From assembly GCA_014338405.1 (NCBI GenBank), contig JTDE01001008.1, forward strand, positions 56,601 through 120,600: a DNA stretch of 64,000 nucleotides, read 5' to 3'. Positions 50,101 to 62,100 of the stretch are shown in pieces. Each line of letters opens with the position of its first letter. The first letter of the stretch is position 1. The stretch comes from Paragonimus skrjabini miyazakii. Lineage: Eukaryota; Platyhelminthes; Trematoda; Plagiorchiida; Troglotrematidae. Below the pieces are notes generated by a model. The model saw only the letters and a program-made list of their open reading frames with translations. It was not told where the DNA came from and searched no databases. Both the position numbers and the translations under genes were made by a program.

Positions 50101-53100
50101 ACACTCAATATACAATCCCATTCAGTAGGACGTAATTGGCATGCGTCGCTATACGGAAGCACAAACGCCTGACAGACTCTGGACAACGTATGCTAAAAGG
50201 AATACTTAAGTGAACGCACTGACAGTACTGGTGTGAAAAGCAGAGAACAACGGCATGTTAAACGACCACGTCGACACAATGTCATAAGACCATGGAAGTA
50301 GTCAACAGAAAACGCACGTACAGACTGAAGGATAGGGGTACGAAACTGCTGTTCAACTGAAACCACCCACCTGCATGTCGAACAAAACGCTAGGCTGGCC
50401 ATTTAAGTTCACAAGAGCATGTGTGGGAGGAATCGCGTGACGCAATTTCCAATCCGTTTCGCCGTCCAATTGATCGGTTCGAATGAAACAGGACCCATTT
50501 CTATCCGAAGTCCACAAGAGTACCATGTCGGCTGGGACACGTTGGTTTTTATCCAAGTGTATCAGGTCGCCAACCTGAAAAGATAAGATCGTATATAAGA
50601 ATAAACGTACACAAGTAAAAACACTTCCACGGTAACTTGAAAGAAGCATACATACACTTCCCCTCCTTTTTAACACTCCTTGAACTCGAGTTGATACAGT
50701 ACCATTGAGTCTTGTTTTGAAAGCTGTGACCTTTTGAATCATATTACTTAAGTATTTTCCGTTGTTGTCCCAGATTAGCATACGCAGGTTTTCGAAACGT
50801 CTACTGTCAGATATGAAGTACCAGCATCACTTGGTCTCTACCCTACAAAAGTAAGTGCAATCAACAGGTACGCACTTGTTTTACTCAGTGTGTTTACCCA
50901 CTGCGGCCAGTTATTCCCGCCCGACAAACTATCTGTAACCTTCGGATGAAGAGCATGGAACAGACGGAAGAGTACATACAAATATACCATTTGCTTTAAC
51001 GAGACATTGCAGAACGCAGAAAAACTGAGATCATTGGGTACAGACAACAGCATGAACCTTTTAGAAACGGCGAGTATGATGCAGTATTATTCGGAGGTGC
51101 ATTGTACCAACGAGTAGTGGAAAACGTTCCCTACAGACGTCTTATATACCGTCGATGATTATACTAGGTAGTCCTCCCCCCCCAAAAAAAAAACATTCCA
51201 GAAGGGACTACTCTTGGTCAATCCATCAGTGGTTTCTTTATGAGGACGACTGTGTACATTATAGCTAGAGAATTGGTATAATAGAGATCGGACGCAATGT
51301 TCACGCATAAAACACCTTAGATCAATCTGTATGTATTTCTAAGCGTATGAACTAAAAGGGCCGTTACTTAGATAGGTAAAATGCTTATGATTACAACAAC
51401 ACAGTAAACAGAACGGATATGAGAAAATATATTACGCAGTCGTAAGTAGTACGGGTTTTGATTTGCGTAAACGGAACACTCACAACTGATGGCAGCTGTC
51501 GAATTCCCATACAGTTCAGACAGCTCCATTAGCAAAGCACTCTTGGTAGAACTCGTCCGTAGTGCACATCCTTGCGACGACCGGGACTAAAACACCGGCC
51601 ACTCAATCATGGGGGAACCGTGTTGACCACCACGCCACTGACCACTCACATTAGGCAGGACTGAACTATCATACACGAAACGTCCAGCCACATTCGCGTT
51701 TGCAGCCGATTTCTTTAAATGTACATGGGGTGTTCTGAGCTGAACGAAAGGTACCGATTGGAATGGGTCTCCATTTTGTACACGTTCGTGTCGAGCTTAC
51801 CATCGGCTCTTCTGTGTCCCGTAATCCATAAAACTCAGTACCCGGTCTGCCGGTTCGAGTTCAATTTGATAGGCAAATGAAAAGTGTTCCATAAATTTGT
51901 CAATTGTATATGCCTATCACTAACGTATCATCGACACACCTAAATCAAATTCTAGGTAGATCAGGAGAGCTGCACAGCAATTTGTAATTGAAATCTCCCG
52001 GCAGGAAGCTAACAACAGTAGAGGAGATGGGCGGACCCACTGTGATTCCGTCTGTTTATTGACAGAACACGCTTTTGAATGTAAAAAAAAAGTTGACAGT
52101 AAGCAAAGCACCGTAGATTCTACAATCAAATCAACTCATAAACCAGTTCTTTCAACTAAACTAGTGCCCGTTTCAACTGCGACTTTCTCGTACCGGAGTC
52201 TTGGTGAACAATGAAACGGGGTCAAAGCTGACCAGGCATTCATCTAGGCTTAAACTATGTGCTCTAAGCTTGGTTATTCGTCGTGTGGATTTCCGGCTAG
52301 AATAGTCTATGGCCCCTTTCAGAGGCTTAAGGTTACGAGACAAGAATCAGACTGATTAGTCGCAGTGGTATCCCCAAGTTTTCGTATTTTAGGTAAACCG
52401 TAAAATCTTAAAACTAGTGCAGTTTTTGGATACAAAGTAAATCAGGGCGATTTACCTGATTTTCAACTTGCACAGCAAATCCTCTGTTGAGGTTTTCGAT
52501 CAGTTCAAAGTGAAGTTCTGTTTGTCGACAGAAATCATTATGTGAAGGTCATTGGAAATGCGACCTTCCGCTTTCCGACGATAATTCGCTTTGTTCAGGA
52601 ATAGCACTAGATTTTCTCTATCTGTTTCCGTAATGAATATTGATTGACCAAACAGCAACGTTTTGGGTCTGTTTCGCTTCTTGGTGTCTGAGCTACTTAA
52701 CTGGGAGTTCTGATTTTTAATGTTTCTGGCAATCTGTGCTTGAACTTAGTTCGCGTCATCGACCGGTAACAGTTGTAGGTGTCCTCCAATCGCCGGATAG
52801 GTCTGATCTTCCGAGATGAACTAAATACCAGAGTTTCATTGTGCTCACTGGTGATACTAACGTACAATCTAGCCGTCCTACTATAGGAGAGAAAGGGCCA
52901 GGTGGTATGCTTGGTGCCTGGTTTCAATGCACTGACAATGGCTGAAGGCTAATACAATTATATGAACCTTACATCTCCAAATTCGTGTTTAGGCACAGAT
53001 AGCGCCGATGGGTCACGTGGAGTCCACCGTGTACAACTCACTCGTGGACGTAAATCCATCGTATCACCGCCAACCAACGGTGGCACCAGTCGATTAAAGA

Positions 53101-56100
53101 TTGTCCTTCATTTCAGAGCAACCACCTTGATTCGTAAGTTGTTTGTACCCGTTTCGTTTTACTGTATCATCTGCCCATAAACGTAAAGCAGTCAGTTGGA
53201 AATTGTGCGACCAGTATACGCGAAATACCCATCAGATAGCACTGACAGTTAAACTGTCAGGTCGCAACAGTGGCGTGTCTCAAAGGAACACTAGGCAAAA
53301 ATATCAACAGCTATTCGAATTTCTTATGAAGAGGTCTATTCTAAAGGAACATCGCAGATAAAACAGAAGCAGAGCTCTGCAGACTAAACAGATCTTACGA
53401 AAAAACATCGGCTCGTCTCCCTTGATTCCGAATACGACAAAGACCGTCGTGAACGGAACGCAAACTTAGGAAGAGTCTGCGTAAGCACCGTGAGACTTAC
53501 GTACCCGAGTGAGTCGAAAAGATGGAAAAGGTATTTTTATTAGAGAATAAGCGTGCTCTTTCCTTGATTAGTGGTTGCACTAGGCATCGCTAGACATTTC
53601 ACTATATGTGAAAAAGATGGGCTCAAGAATTTACAGTTTGTCGCGGCGAGTTGATAGATGAGATGAGTACTTTGGGGTCCAATGCAACTGGTCTGAGCCA
53701 GTCTATTCAGCTGCAGATGATGGAGATTGCGTAGTTAGTCGTGACATTCCAGACAATCCTAGATCTGAACCGGAATTGGCCTTGCAGCATAAACTATTGA
53801 AACGTAAAAAAACCTCAGGTCCGGACCTTTTCCCCTCAGCACTTTTAAAGATGGCGAAAAGAGACTGTTGTCCGAAACGACTATACCTTCACGTTTCATG
53901 GGATAAACTGAAGAGGTGCTTCTTCCGTAGGCTTGTCAAAAGTCACTCCAGTTTTCAAAAATGATGCCAGGACACCATGTGACAATCATATAGGTATTAG
54001 CTTGCTCTCTATCGCATCCAAGATGTTCAAGGGAGTGAATATTACGGCAGCCTTTAAAATAGAGAAATCCAAATATGAGGAAAGCTGACAAGCTAATGGT
54101 CTGGTTGAGAGTCTGTCGATTATAGCTTTACCTTGTGGCAGACACTGGGGCATCAACAATCCACCCTCTGCCAACAGTCGTGGTATTCTGTAGACCTAAA
54201 GGCTGTTTTGACTCGGCTGCGCTACAGGCACTCTGGGACTGTATCCATCATGGAGGAGTGTCAGTGAAATAGGTAAATTTATTGCATGCCCGCCCTGAGT
54301 ACATAGCGCGCATTTATGAGAAGCTATCTTGGGTGTCCTCCATATCAAATAGCTTTCGACAGAGGTGTCCGATCTCGCCCTTCCTTCTCAACTTTGTGAT
54401 GAACGCTATTCTGAAAGGGAAACTCAGAGGCTACTAGGATCTCGAGATAGTGGAAATGCACAGTCTCAGCTGACTGAGTCACTTACTATGTATGCCGACC
54501 GAGCGTCTGCTGTGCCGCTTATCGTTCAATGTGGTTGTACTGAGAACGAACTGGAGTGGTTTCTTGACTGGATAAAGTTCAGCCAATCAGTGTCCACGCA
54601 CACGCTACTATGACAGACGGAATTATGATCAAATTAGTGCCAACCAATCATAAACGGCCATCAGTTGCTTTTGAACGCATATCTGTTTCAAACAACTGAG
54701 TTGCTAGATATGAGGTCGTGAAACAACACAGCGACGATCTGGTCAATCGAAACGCGCATATAAAAAGGCGCTGTTTTTCCAACAAACTGAGATTGCTTAG
54801 CGCCGCTCAGATTCCTGTTCTGGTTATTCTCGATTTGGCAGCTCAGCACGCGACAGTGGCTGCTGACAGTTGGAAGAAACTACAAGCCGGCAATAAGATG
54901 AGGTGGTCGAGTTATGAACGTCATGACGGTTCCTTTGATCGAGGTTGGTAGGTGTCATACATCTGATTAGAGAGTTCGCGACCATCCACATCACTGATTG
55001 GAAACAAGCTTTGACAGGACAGTATCCCAGTCAGTTATGAGGTTGTATCCGCAAACTTGTTGACTCTGGTCTTTCGTGAAGCTCAACTGCTTTGGGCCGT
55101 TTGTTCTCATTCCCTTCTTTTTATTTGCAATATATCTGTACTTATTCAATACTCTACTAGTTCGTGGACTAATGTCACTGTAAAGGCTTCTTTGGAGGGA
55201 GGCAAAATTCTCTCCAATTCATTCCCAGTCTTGCTAATCCACTGTACAAAATTCAATTGAGTAGAACGTGTGACTGTCTGCTCCATTCCCTTTGACCGCG
55301 CATACGCGCGTGTTCTCTGTTCTGCTCATGTCGCATCAATTAGTTTTTAACACTGTATAAGTTCTGTTAGTCCCTCATCTCACGTCCGGGGTCGTATCAA
55401 TGCGGTTTCATTCGCTTACGTTCTCTTTGCATAACGGTCGTACTCGTTGGTTCGTAATCATTTACCGGGTTTCATTGTGCTGTCGAAATACATACAAGAC
55501 TTGGAACGAACTGAGGTATGTATTTTGCTTATACAGTAACCCCTGTATTAATAGTACCGTTGTTTCCGAGATCAATATTCGTTTTGTCATTTCATGGTCT
55601 TGGGAATCGGACACGTCAATGAACGTTTATCTGGTGTACTTTGGAGTCAGGATTAACAGGAGTCCGGCTCAAAGCAGAAAATGATTTCGTGAGAGGATCA
55701 TAATGACGCCGTGCAAGAAACGCTTGTTGTAGTCACGTCACACATTCTATCATGAATAGTCTATACGCATACGGACATATCTATGCACACAACAACGGTT
55801 CAGCCCTATTTGTACCTGGGATCTGCATACTGTGAACTCAGGTGATCCATAAGCCCGTCCAGTCTATTGGTACCCATATATAAAACACCCCAACAAGTGT
55901 CATTTGACAGCTGCCTCCAAAGAAGTCTGCGTGCTGTAATTTTGCTGATTGAAATCGCTTGACAGAGGCTCGAAATGTTACAAAACCTGTAACTCTTGAT
56001 GTGCTAACTTATTGTGACTTGACCAAGGGATTACTTAATAATGAAACATTCATTGTCAACTAGCGACCGGGAAAGTTACCCTACAACAGACATCTCAAAA

Positions 56101-59100
56101 TCGTCATGTAAAACAGGAAAATTCAGTGTGGTGTATTTGTATCCAGATAAACAAAACTATTGATAAAACTGTAGTGGTTAACCCACAGGCTTTGTTTGAA
56201 TATAGTCTGGCAGATAAGTCACCGAATATGGAGGCATTCTACACTAAGTTAACTAGAGTTAAAGTTTTCAGCTTTTACTGTCAGGCTACACGGGCACAAT
56301 CGCAGTAAACATAGGCTCAAACCCATGCCTGTGTGTGACTGGTAATCTATGCCGCTGTCAGTGTGTCGCCTTGAATGCAAACTCAGAATCCTTCGTAGTC
56401 CGATCACTGATGCACCAAAACGAAATAGCGTAAACGCAGGCATTTAGTCAATTAAACAAGGTTTCGAGAAGTTTGAGAATACCTTGATTTCCGCACTAGT
56501 AACTCGAACTTGACCGTGTCGAACGATCTTCGAATAGCTCGTCTGGTTGACCTCCCGATCACGCAACCATCGTCGGATATCATCGATTGCCTCACGAATG
56601 AAGGTAACGCAGAGTACGAATCCCAAAGGTCCCCAATAGGTATATAATTGACCAACCCGAAGATCAGGGATAAACTGACTGCACGAGAGCACCAGATATA
56701 TGAGATTCAAGAATATGCTGAACTGCTCAAACAACACCTACAATAACAAGGGATTGCAAACGTATGATGTCATATAAAAACGGAGGAAGAAATGTCTCTT
56801 AAAATTTTAACATTTGCATAACAAGTTTTGAAAACATTTACAACATATGCGACAAATAAAACGGAGCATTCACATAGGCAAACAGCGTACACAATCTATT
56901 ACTCGCGTGATGTGCACACACTGCATGGTTTAGTATGGCACTGTGAAGGAACAATTCTATTCCACGGGTGTTCGTACGCAAGCCTCCGGTGTGAAACCTC
57001 ACACCCTAGAGGAAAGATGAGCTGAGAAAACGTGCACACCCGGAAGTATGAATGCTGGTCATTCAGGCTATACACTGGGTTTAATGCGATAATCAATCTG
57101 TTGGGATAGGCATTGGAATATCTGAGATAGTCATCCATAGGTACACTGTTAAACTATATCACTCGACTGACAACCACGTCAAGGACAATGCTCAACCAGC
57201 TTCAGAATAGTTAGCAGACCGTCATTTATGCGCGTTCGGGATCCGGCAGACAAAATTTGTAAGAACAATACTGAATGGAGCGGTTAATTTCGGTTCAGCC
57301 ACCAGTGAGTCGGAAATAGTCAGAGATTCCACTGGCTGGGCACGTCAGCGGGGCCTCGGATACCTAACGGATACGAAGGTTCTCAGTCCTGTGGAGATGG
57401 ACTGTGAACATGATCGATCGTAGGCAAAACGAGTGGTTCCATTCACACTAGTGTACCAACAAGTCACCGCTACACAATGTTAGACAGAGAGTGGAACTGA
57501 CTTTCTTACTGAATGAAAGTCCACAAAGATGTCTCAAAACAAATAACGAATTCAATCGGGGAAGGTCAAACAAATGTCAAACTGAATTCTACGATAGAAT
57601 AAACGGTTCATAGAAACAGGAGGCCTGCAAGATAAGCGACGACCTGCAGACGAATCGCAGCGATGAAAAAAGAGACCACATCCAAAGTAGTCCAGGAAAT
57701 TATTCAATGTCCTCCTCAGAGTAAGCGCGTAACACCTCATCAACACTCCAGATGCACCGACGATTCTAGGGTAGTACTGAGCTGTTGTACGGCTTTCTAG
57801 AGGTGTTGAAAAACACTGCGAAGTACTCTTTTCCTTCGATCCTATTCGGCTAAAGACAGTACAAACTGACGATCTGAGATGGATCGTATCTACCTGGATC
57901 GGAGATGTGAGCGAACCACATCTTGAAATAGTTGCATGTAATAAATGACTTAAAACGTTAAGTCGATGAATGAAGTGATCGATGGGGTAGAAAGGTCCGA
58001 AACAGAAAGAAACAATAGGCAGACCAATACACATTTAGTTAAAAATGAAGCATTCATGTTCAATGCATTATACGACGTACCAGTGGAAAAAAACTCAAAA
58101 TGCTGTACTTCTGATTATTGATTTTATTCGAAGGAAAATGCTGAGTTTTTGACGGATGGCCCAGATTGACCACGCGCGCACGGTAAGCCTTTTCCCGAAA
58201 GCAACAGTTATGACAACGGCCAGCACACCTTCAAGCAAAAGGGATCAGGATAACGAAAAAAGTATGAGATCGATTAATTAAACACTGAGAACTGGTGCAA
58301 CATACTTAAACGCACGATCTGTTTGAAAGACGAATGGGTGATTATGATGAGGGAGTCATCAGTCAGCCGCTAGTCTTTAATCACTATACCTTCATATATG
58401 CGCTGATTCAGAACACACCACACTGAAAACAAATGGTTGTTGGGCAACAACTCGGACATTAAGCACAGAGACTTAAGTGAACAAAAACCAAAAGTGATTA
58501 ATGTACCTTCAGTGGAGAAAGCGAATGCACATCTAACGAAAGGTTGCAGATGCGTGCCTCATTGGGTCACACATGAATAAGATAATTCCAATTAAAACTT
58601 TTCAAGACAAAATGACAAATACATCGAACGTACTTAGAAGCAGAATTCTTTGAACAGTATCACGTGAAATTGGTTAACTAACGTATTTTCACCATCACCT
58701 ACCGTGATAATTTCGAATGTATTTTCCCATAAATTTAACTCTTACGGTGCATGCAGCCCGAGCGCTGACACCAACAGGAAAAAATTATAATTTTTACAGT
58801 TTAGGCACTGCTAGCCTTCGAATAGAAAAGACGGGGTTGGAAGCTGTATAATCGAAGACAGCATTCCGATCGCCCAAAAGCTGACCGGGACCACTGGCGT
58901 GTTATCCAAAATGATCGAAAAATCTTCGATATCATTCGAAAGTTTGATGTAGTTCCGAGTAGATTTCTGGCGTGCGGTAATGATCAGAATCAGTGGCTCA
59001 CTCACTACGTCTCCGAGTTAAGCAAGCCACTCAAAGTGGGTAACTCGAGTCATTGGCTTCAGGTGAGATCCCCTAAGAAAACCCCCTTTCCGCGGCATGA

Positions 59101-62100
59101 ACAATCGCGAAGTATTAAAAGTTATCGTTCTCCTGACAGACGTAATCCATCCATTGTTACTTTCCCCCCACCAATTCTTCCGCCTTCTCTGTACCTTTGG
59201 GTGATAACTATTTTCTAACGCTAACAAAACTAGTAAATATTGGCCTTTTCAATGTCAGCACTCCCTGACAAATCGAGCAGCAAGCTGCTCTGGCAAGTAC
59301 TCTCTCAAGTCTGGAGCATGGTAAGTGCTGCGTGACGGAGACGCAAGTACGCGATTCTAGCACCCTTATCCACTTGAGCTCACCTCTAGACAACTGTCAA
59401 TCCAACCGCTTCTCTCTCAGGGTTTTTGGTGACGCCGAAGCTAAATCTCATGCTCGAGCTGAGGTAGGAATCGCACCTAGTTCCAGACCACAACAATGTT
59501 TGGTCGACTGGATCTCAGTAGACAGTTGCTTGTGTGCTGTCAGACTCAATACATCGGTTAAAGTCTGTCGACGCAAATCAGAAAAACGCGGTATATTCAT
59601 TAATTCGGCGTACCATTCAACAGACGGTTGTTCAGATTGTACCAAAGGTGCGTCTTACGACGTTTTGTCTGGGAGTAGTAGAAAGCTTTTTCTCTGGTTG
59701 GTTGTGCTGGTGATTGAGTTGGTGTAGGTGGAACCATATGTGAAAAAGATGGTTTGCTTATCACCAGTCACCCTCGCCGACTCGACAGGTACGTTGAACG
59801 CTTTGAGGAAGAGATCAGCTGGCATCAACCAAAGCATACAAACGACCGGGTCCGAATAGTCGCGTTCCAGACAGCCCTCCGGCGGGAGCAAAAGTGGCTC
59901 CGGTGCCTAAATTATTGAAGCTTCTGGATCAGGGATTGGGAAGAAATGGTAACGTAGGAATTTATAAAACTCTCTCAGACAGCTTGGAATACTGAAGAAG
60001 CACCTCGTGAATGACGAATAACAGCAATAATAATCTCCATTCTCGAAAAGGCAGTTGACGGTCTTCATAACAGCCACAGAGGCGTCATTTCTGTCTGTTG
60101 CGTTTAAGCCACTCACTGATCCCACCTTAAATCGGCTAGCTAAACCCAGGGTGAGTTGGATACGAGGAAACCAGAACCGGTTGAGGGTGCATTGGCCAGA
60201 AATTTAACCTGACACGAGTTTTGGATCACCAGTACTCAAACAGGTAGTCGATGGTCGTGGTCTTTTTAAAACTAGCGGCTGCTGTCAATTCAGTTGCTTG
60301 TAACGTTTTATGGACCTGTCCCCTTCGCAAAGGATTTTCAGAGAAACACTTGAATCAGTTAAGATCACCATAATCTTACTCTGTAAGCAAGGTGAGAGTT
60401 TATGGACAGCTGTCTCGGATGTTCATCATTTATAGTAGTGAATGCTAGGTCGATCCGACCTTCCTTTCTTGAGCAATTTCGTCATGGACGACATTCTAGA
60501 AGATGCACTCGAAGAATACAATGAAAGTGGTGTTGAGTCCCTTACTGGCACAAAGTTGACCGACGTGGAGTGTGCGGGTGAGGTTGTCATGTTCGAACTT
60601 CCTGCTGAAGACATGGAAGTCATGCTGAACACGGCGAACGACAGAACTGATCTGTATGAAACGCGTATTGCACCATCGAAGTGTAAAGTGCTGCTTCAGG
60701 ACTGTGGCATTTTCACTTCAGCGCTTTTCATTGCAGGGAGTGCGTTTGAGATTGTGGACAATTTCACATATCTGGGTAGCGCTATCTCGTTAGCCTTTGA
60801 TATCGCTGATGAGATATCAGTGAGGATAACAAAGGCACATGTTACCGCTGCCAACAAGCTATATGTGGTATTGAAATTTCTTCCGGTTGCCATCGAGAGA
60901 AAGAGCATATAATGCTTGCTCCATGAAGAAGATACCAACAGCCTTGTACTTGACCACCATTGGCTCCACCAATTAGACCACATAAAGTGGGATGATGGCA
61001 TGAGCAATAAGGCCGTTTACCTGCGAGTATTCCGGAACGTTCGACATGGCAAGTCAACTGGTCACCCGAACACACCACACAGCATGCGAAGATAGGACCA
61101 AGTACTCCGCATGGCAGCTAAACGTTTACCACAGCGGGCGTTATGAGTTGGGACCACTAACAGTTGCGTTAAACAGCGTGATGGCCAAGGAATATGAAGA
61201 CCAGGGCAAATGCATTGCGTAAAGTAGACAGGTGTCGTCTGCCCGGCTGAGGTCCTCGTGATCACCCGAATCACTGACTAGAAACGTCACATGAGATGTC
61301 GACGTGCGCATTCAGTGTTGCACTTGGGGTCATCATTTCTAATTACTCCGCTTCTACTTCTTGTGTTAATTTTCAGCGCTTAGTAAGCTGCTCTTCGTCA
61401 ATGTTGAGATGAACCTGAGCTCGTGCCACAGATTCCAGGCGGTTGTGAATAAATAGGTGAGTGAAATGCAAGCGAACTTGTTGTATACTAACCGGACAAC
61501 GGTAAAGGCTGGGGATTAGGTGAGTAGAGGATTAAAATAGCGGAACCGCGACTTTACGAGGACAAAACCGCTCTCAATAGAGCTATGGTGCTGTCCACTT
61601 TGTAACAGAGTAACGAAGCCCGGACATTATACCAACGAAAGGTATGATAACTGGGCAGTTTCGTCGGTTCGATGGCAGAATATAATACTGAACATCGATG
61701 CACTTCGCCGAGCAAATGTAAGCGGGAATGAATCGAAGCTGATGCTCAGAAAGCCTTACTAGCTAAGAAACGTACGACAGATGACTGAGGAACGGATCCC
61801 GAAATAGTCGTTGTACTCATAGCCAAAAGCAGGCAGGTGAGACTCCGGTAACTCCGTAACCACAGCGAACCATCAAAGATAGCATTAGGCAAAAGTTAAC
61901 CTTGAATAGTTTCCATGTATCAAAAAGCGACCCACATCGTTTGATAAAACCTTTACTCTCTCGGAAACCTAGGTTAAAGTGATAAGCTAGTTTCTCTTGT
62001 TCGTTGACAAGTTATATCGTGAAGGTTTAGATTAGTCCGTCAAAATCGTTACGCTTAAATAACTCAAGTTCAAGAGCCACTTATGCTACCGACAGGGGGC

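Larger units (their letters stand above)
50575..56482. other. ATP9 intron 3 (5.9 kb) with LINE and SINE insertions
   Basis: Contains the antisense LINE at 53,440-55,020, a SINE at 51,515-51,660 and a C8A10 homopolymer pair at 51,176-51,193. No other gene seen. Confidence 0.8.

Noticed and set aside
57552..58034. 160-codon minus-strand frame in ATP9 intron 2
   Set aside because: Lies wholly between exons 2 and 3, whose phases join directly; no recognisable domain.
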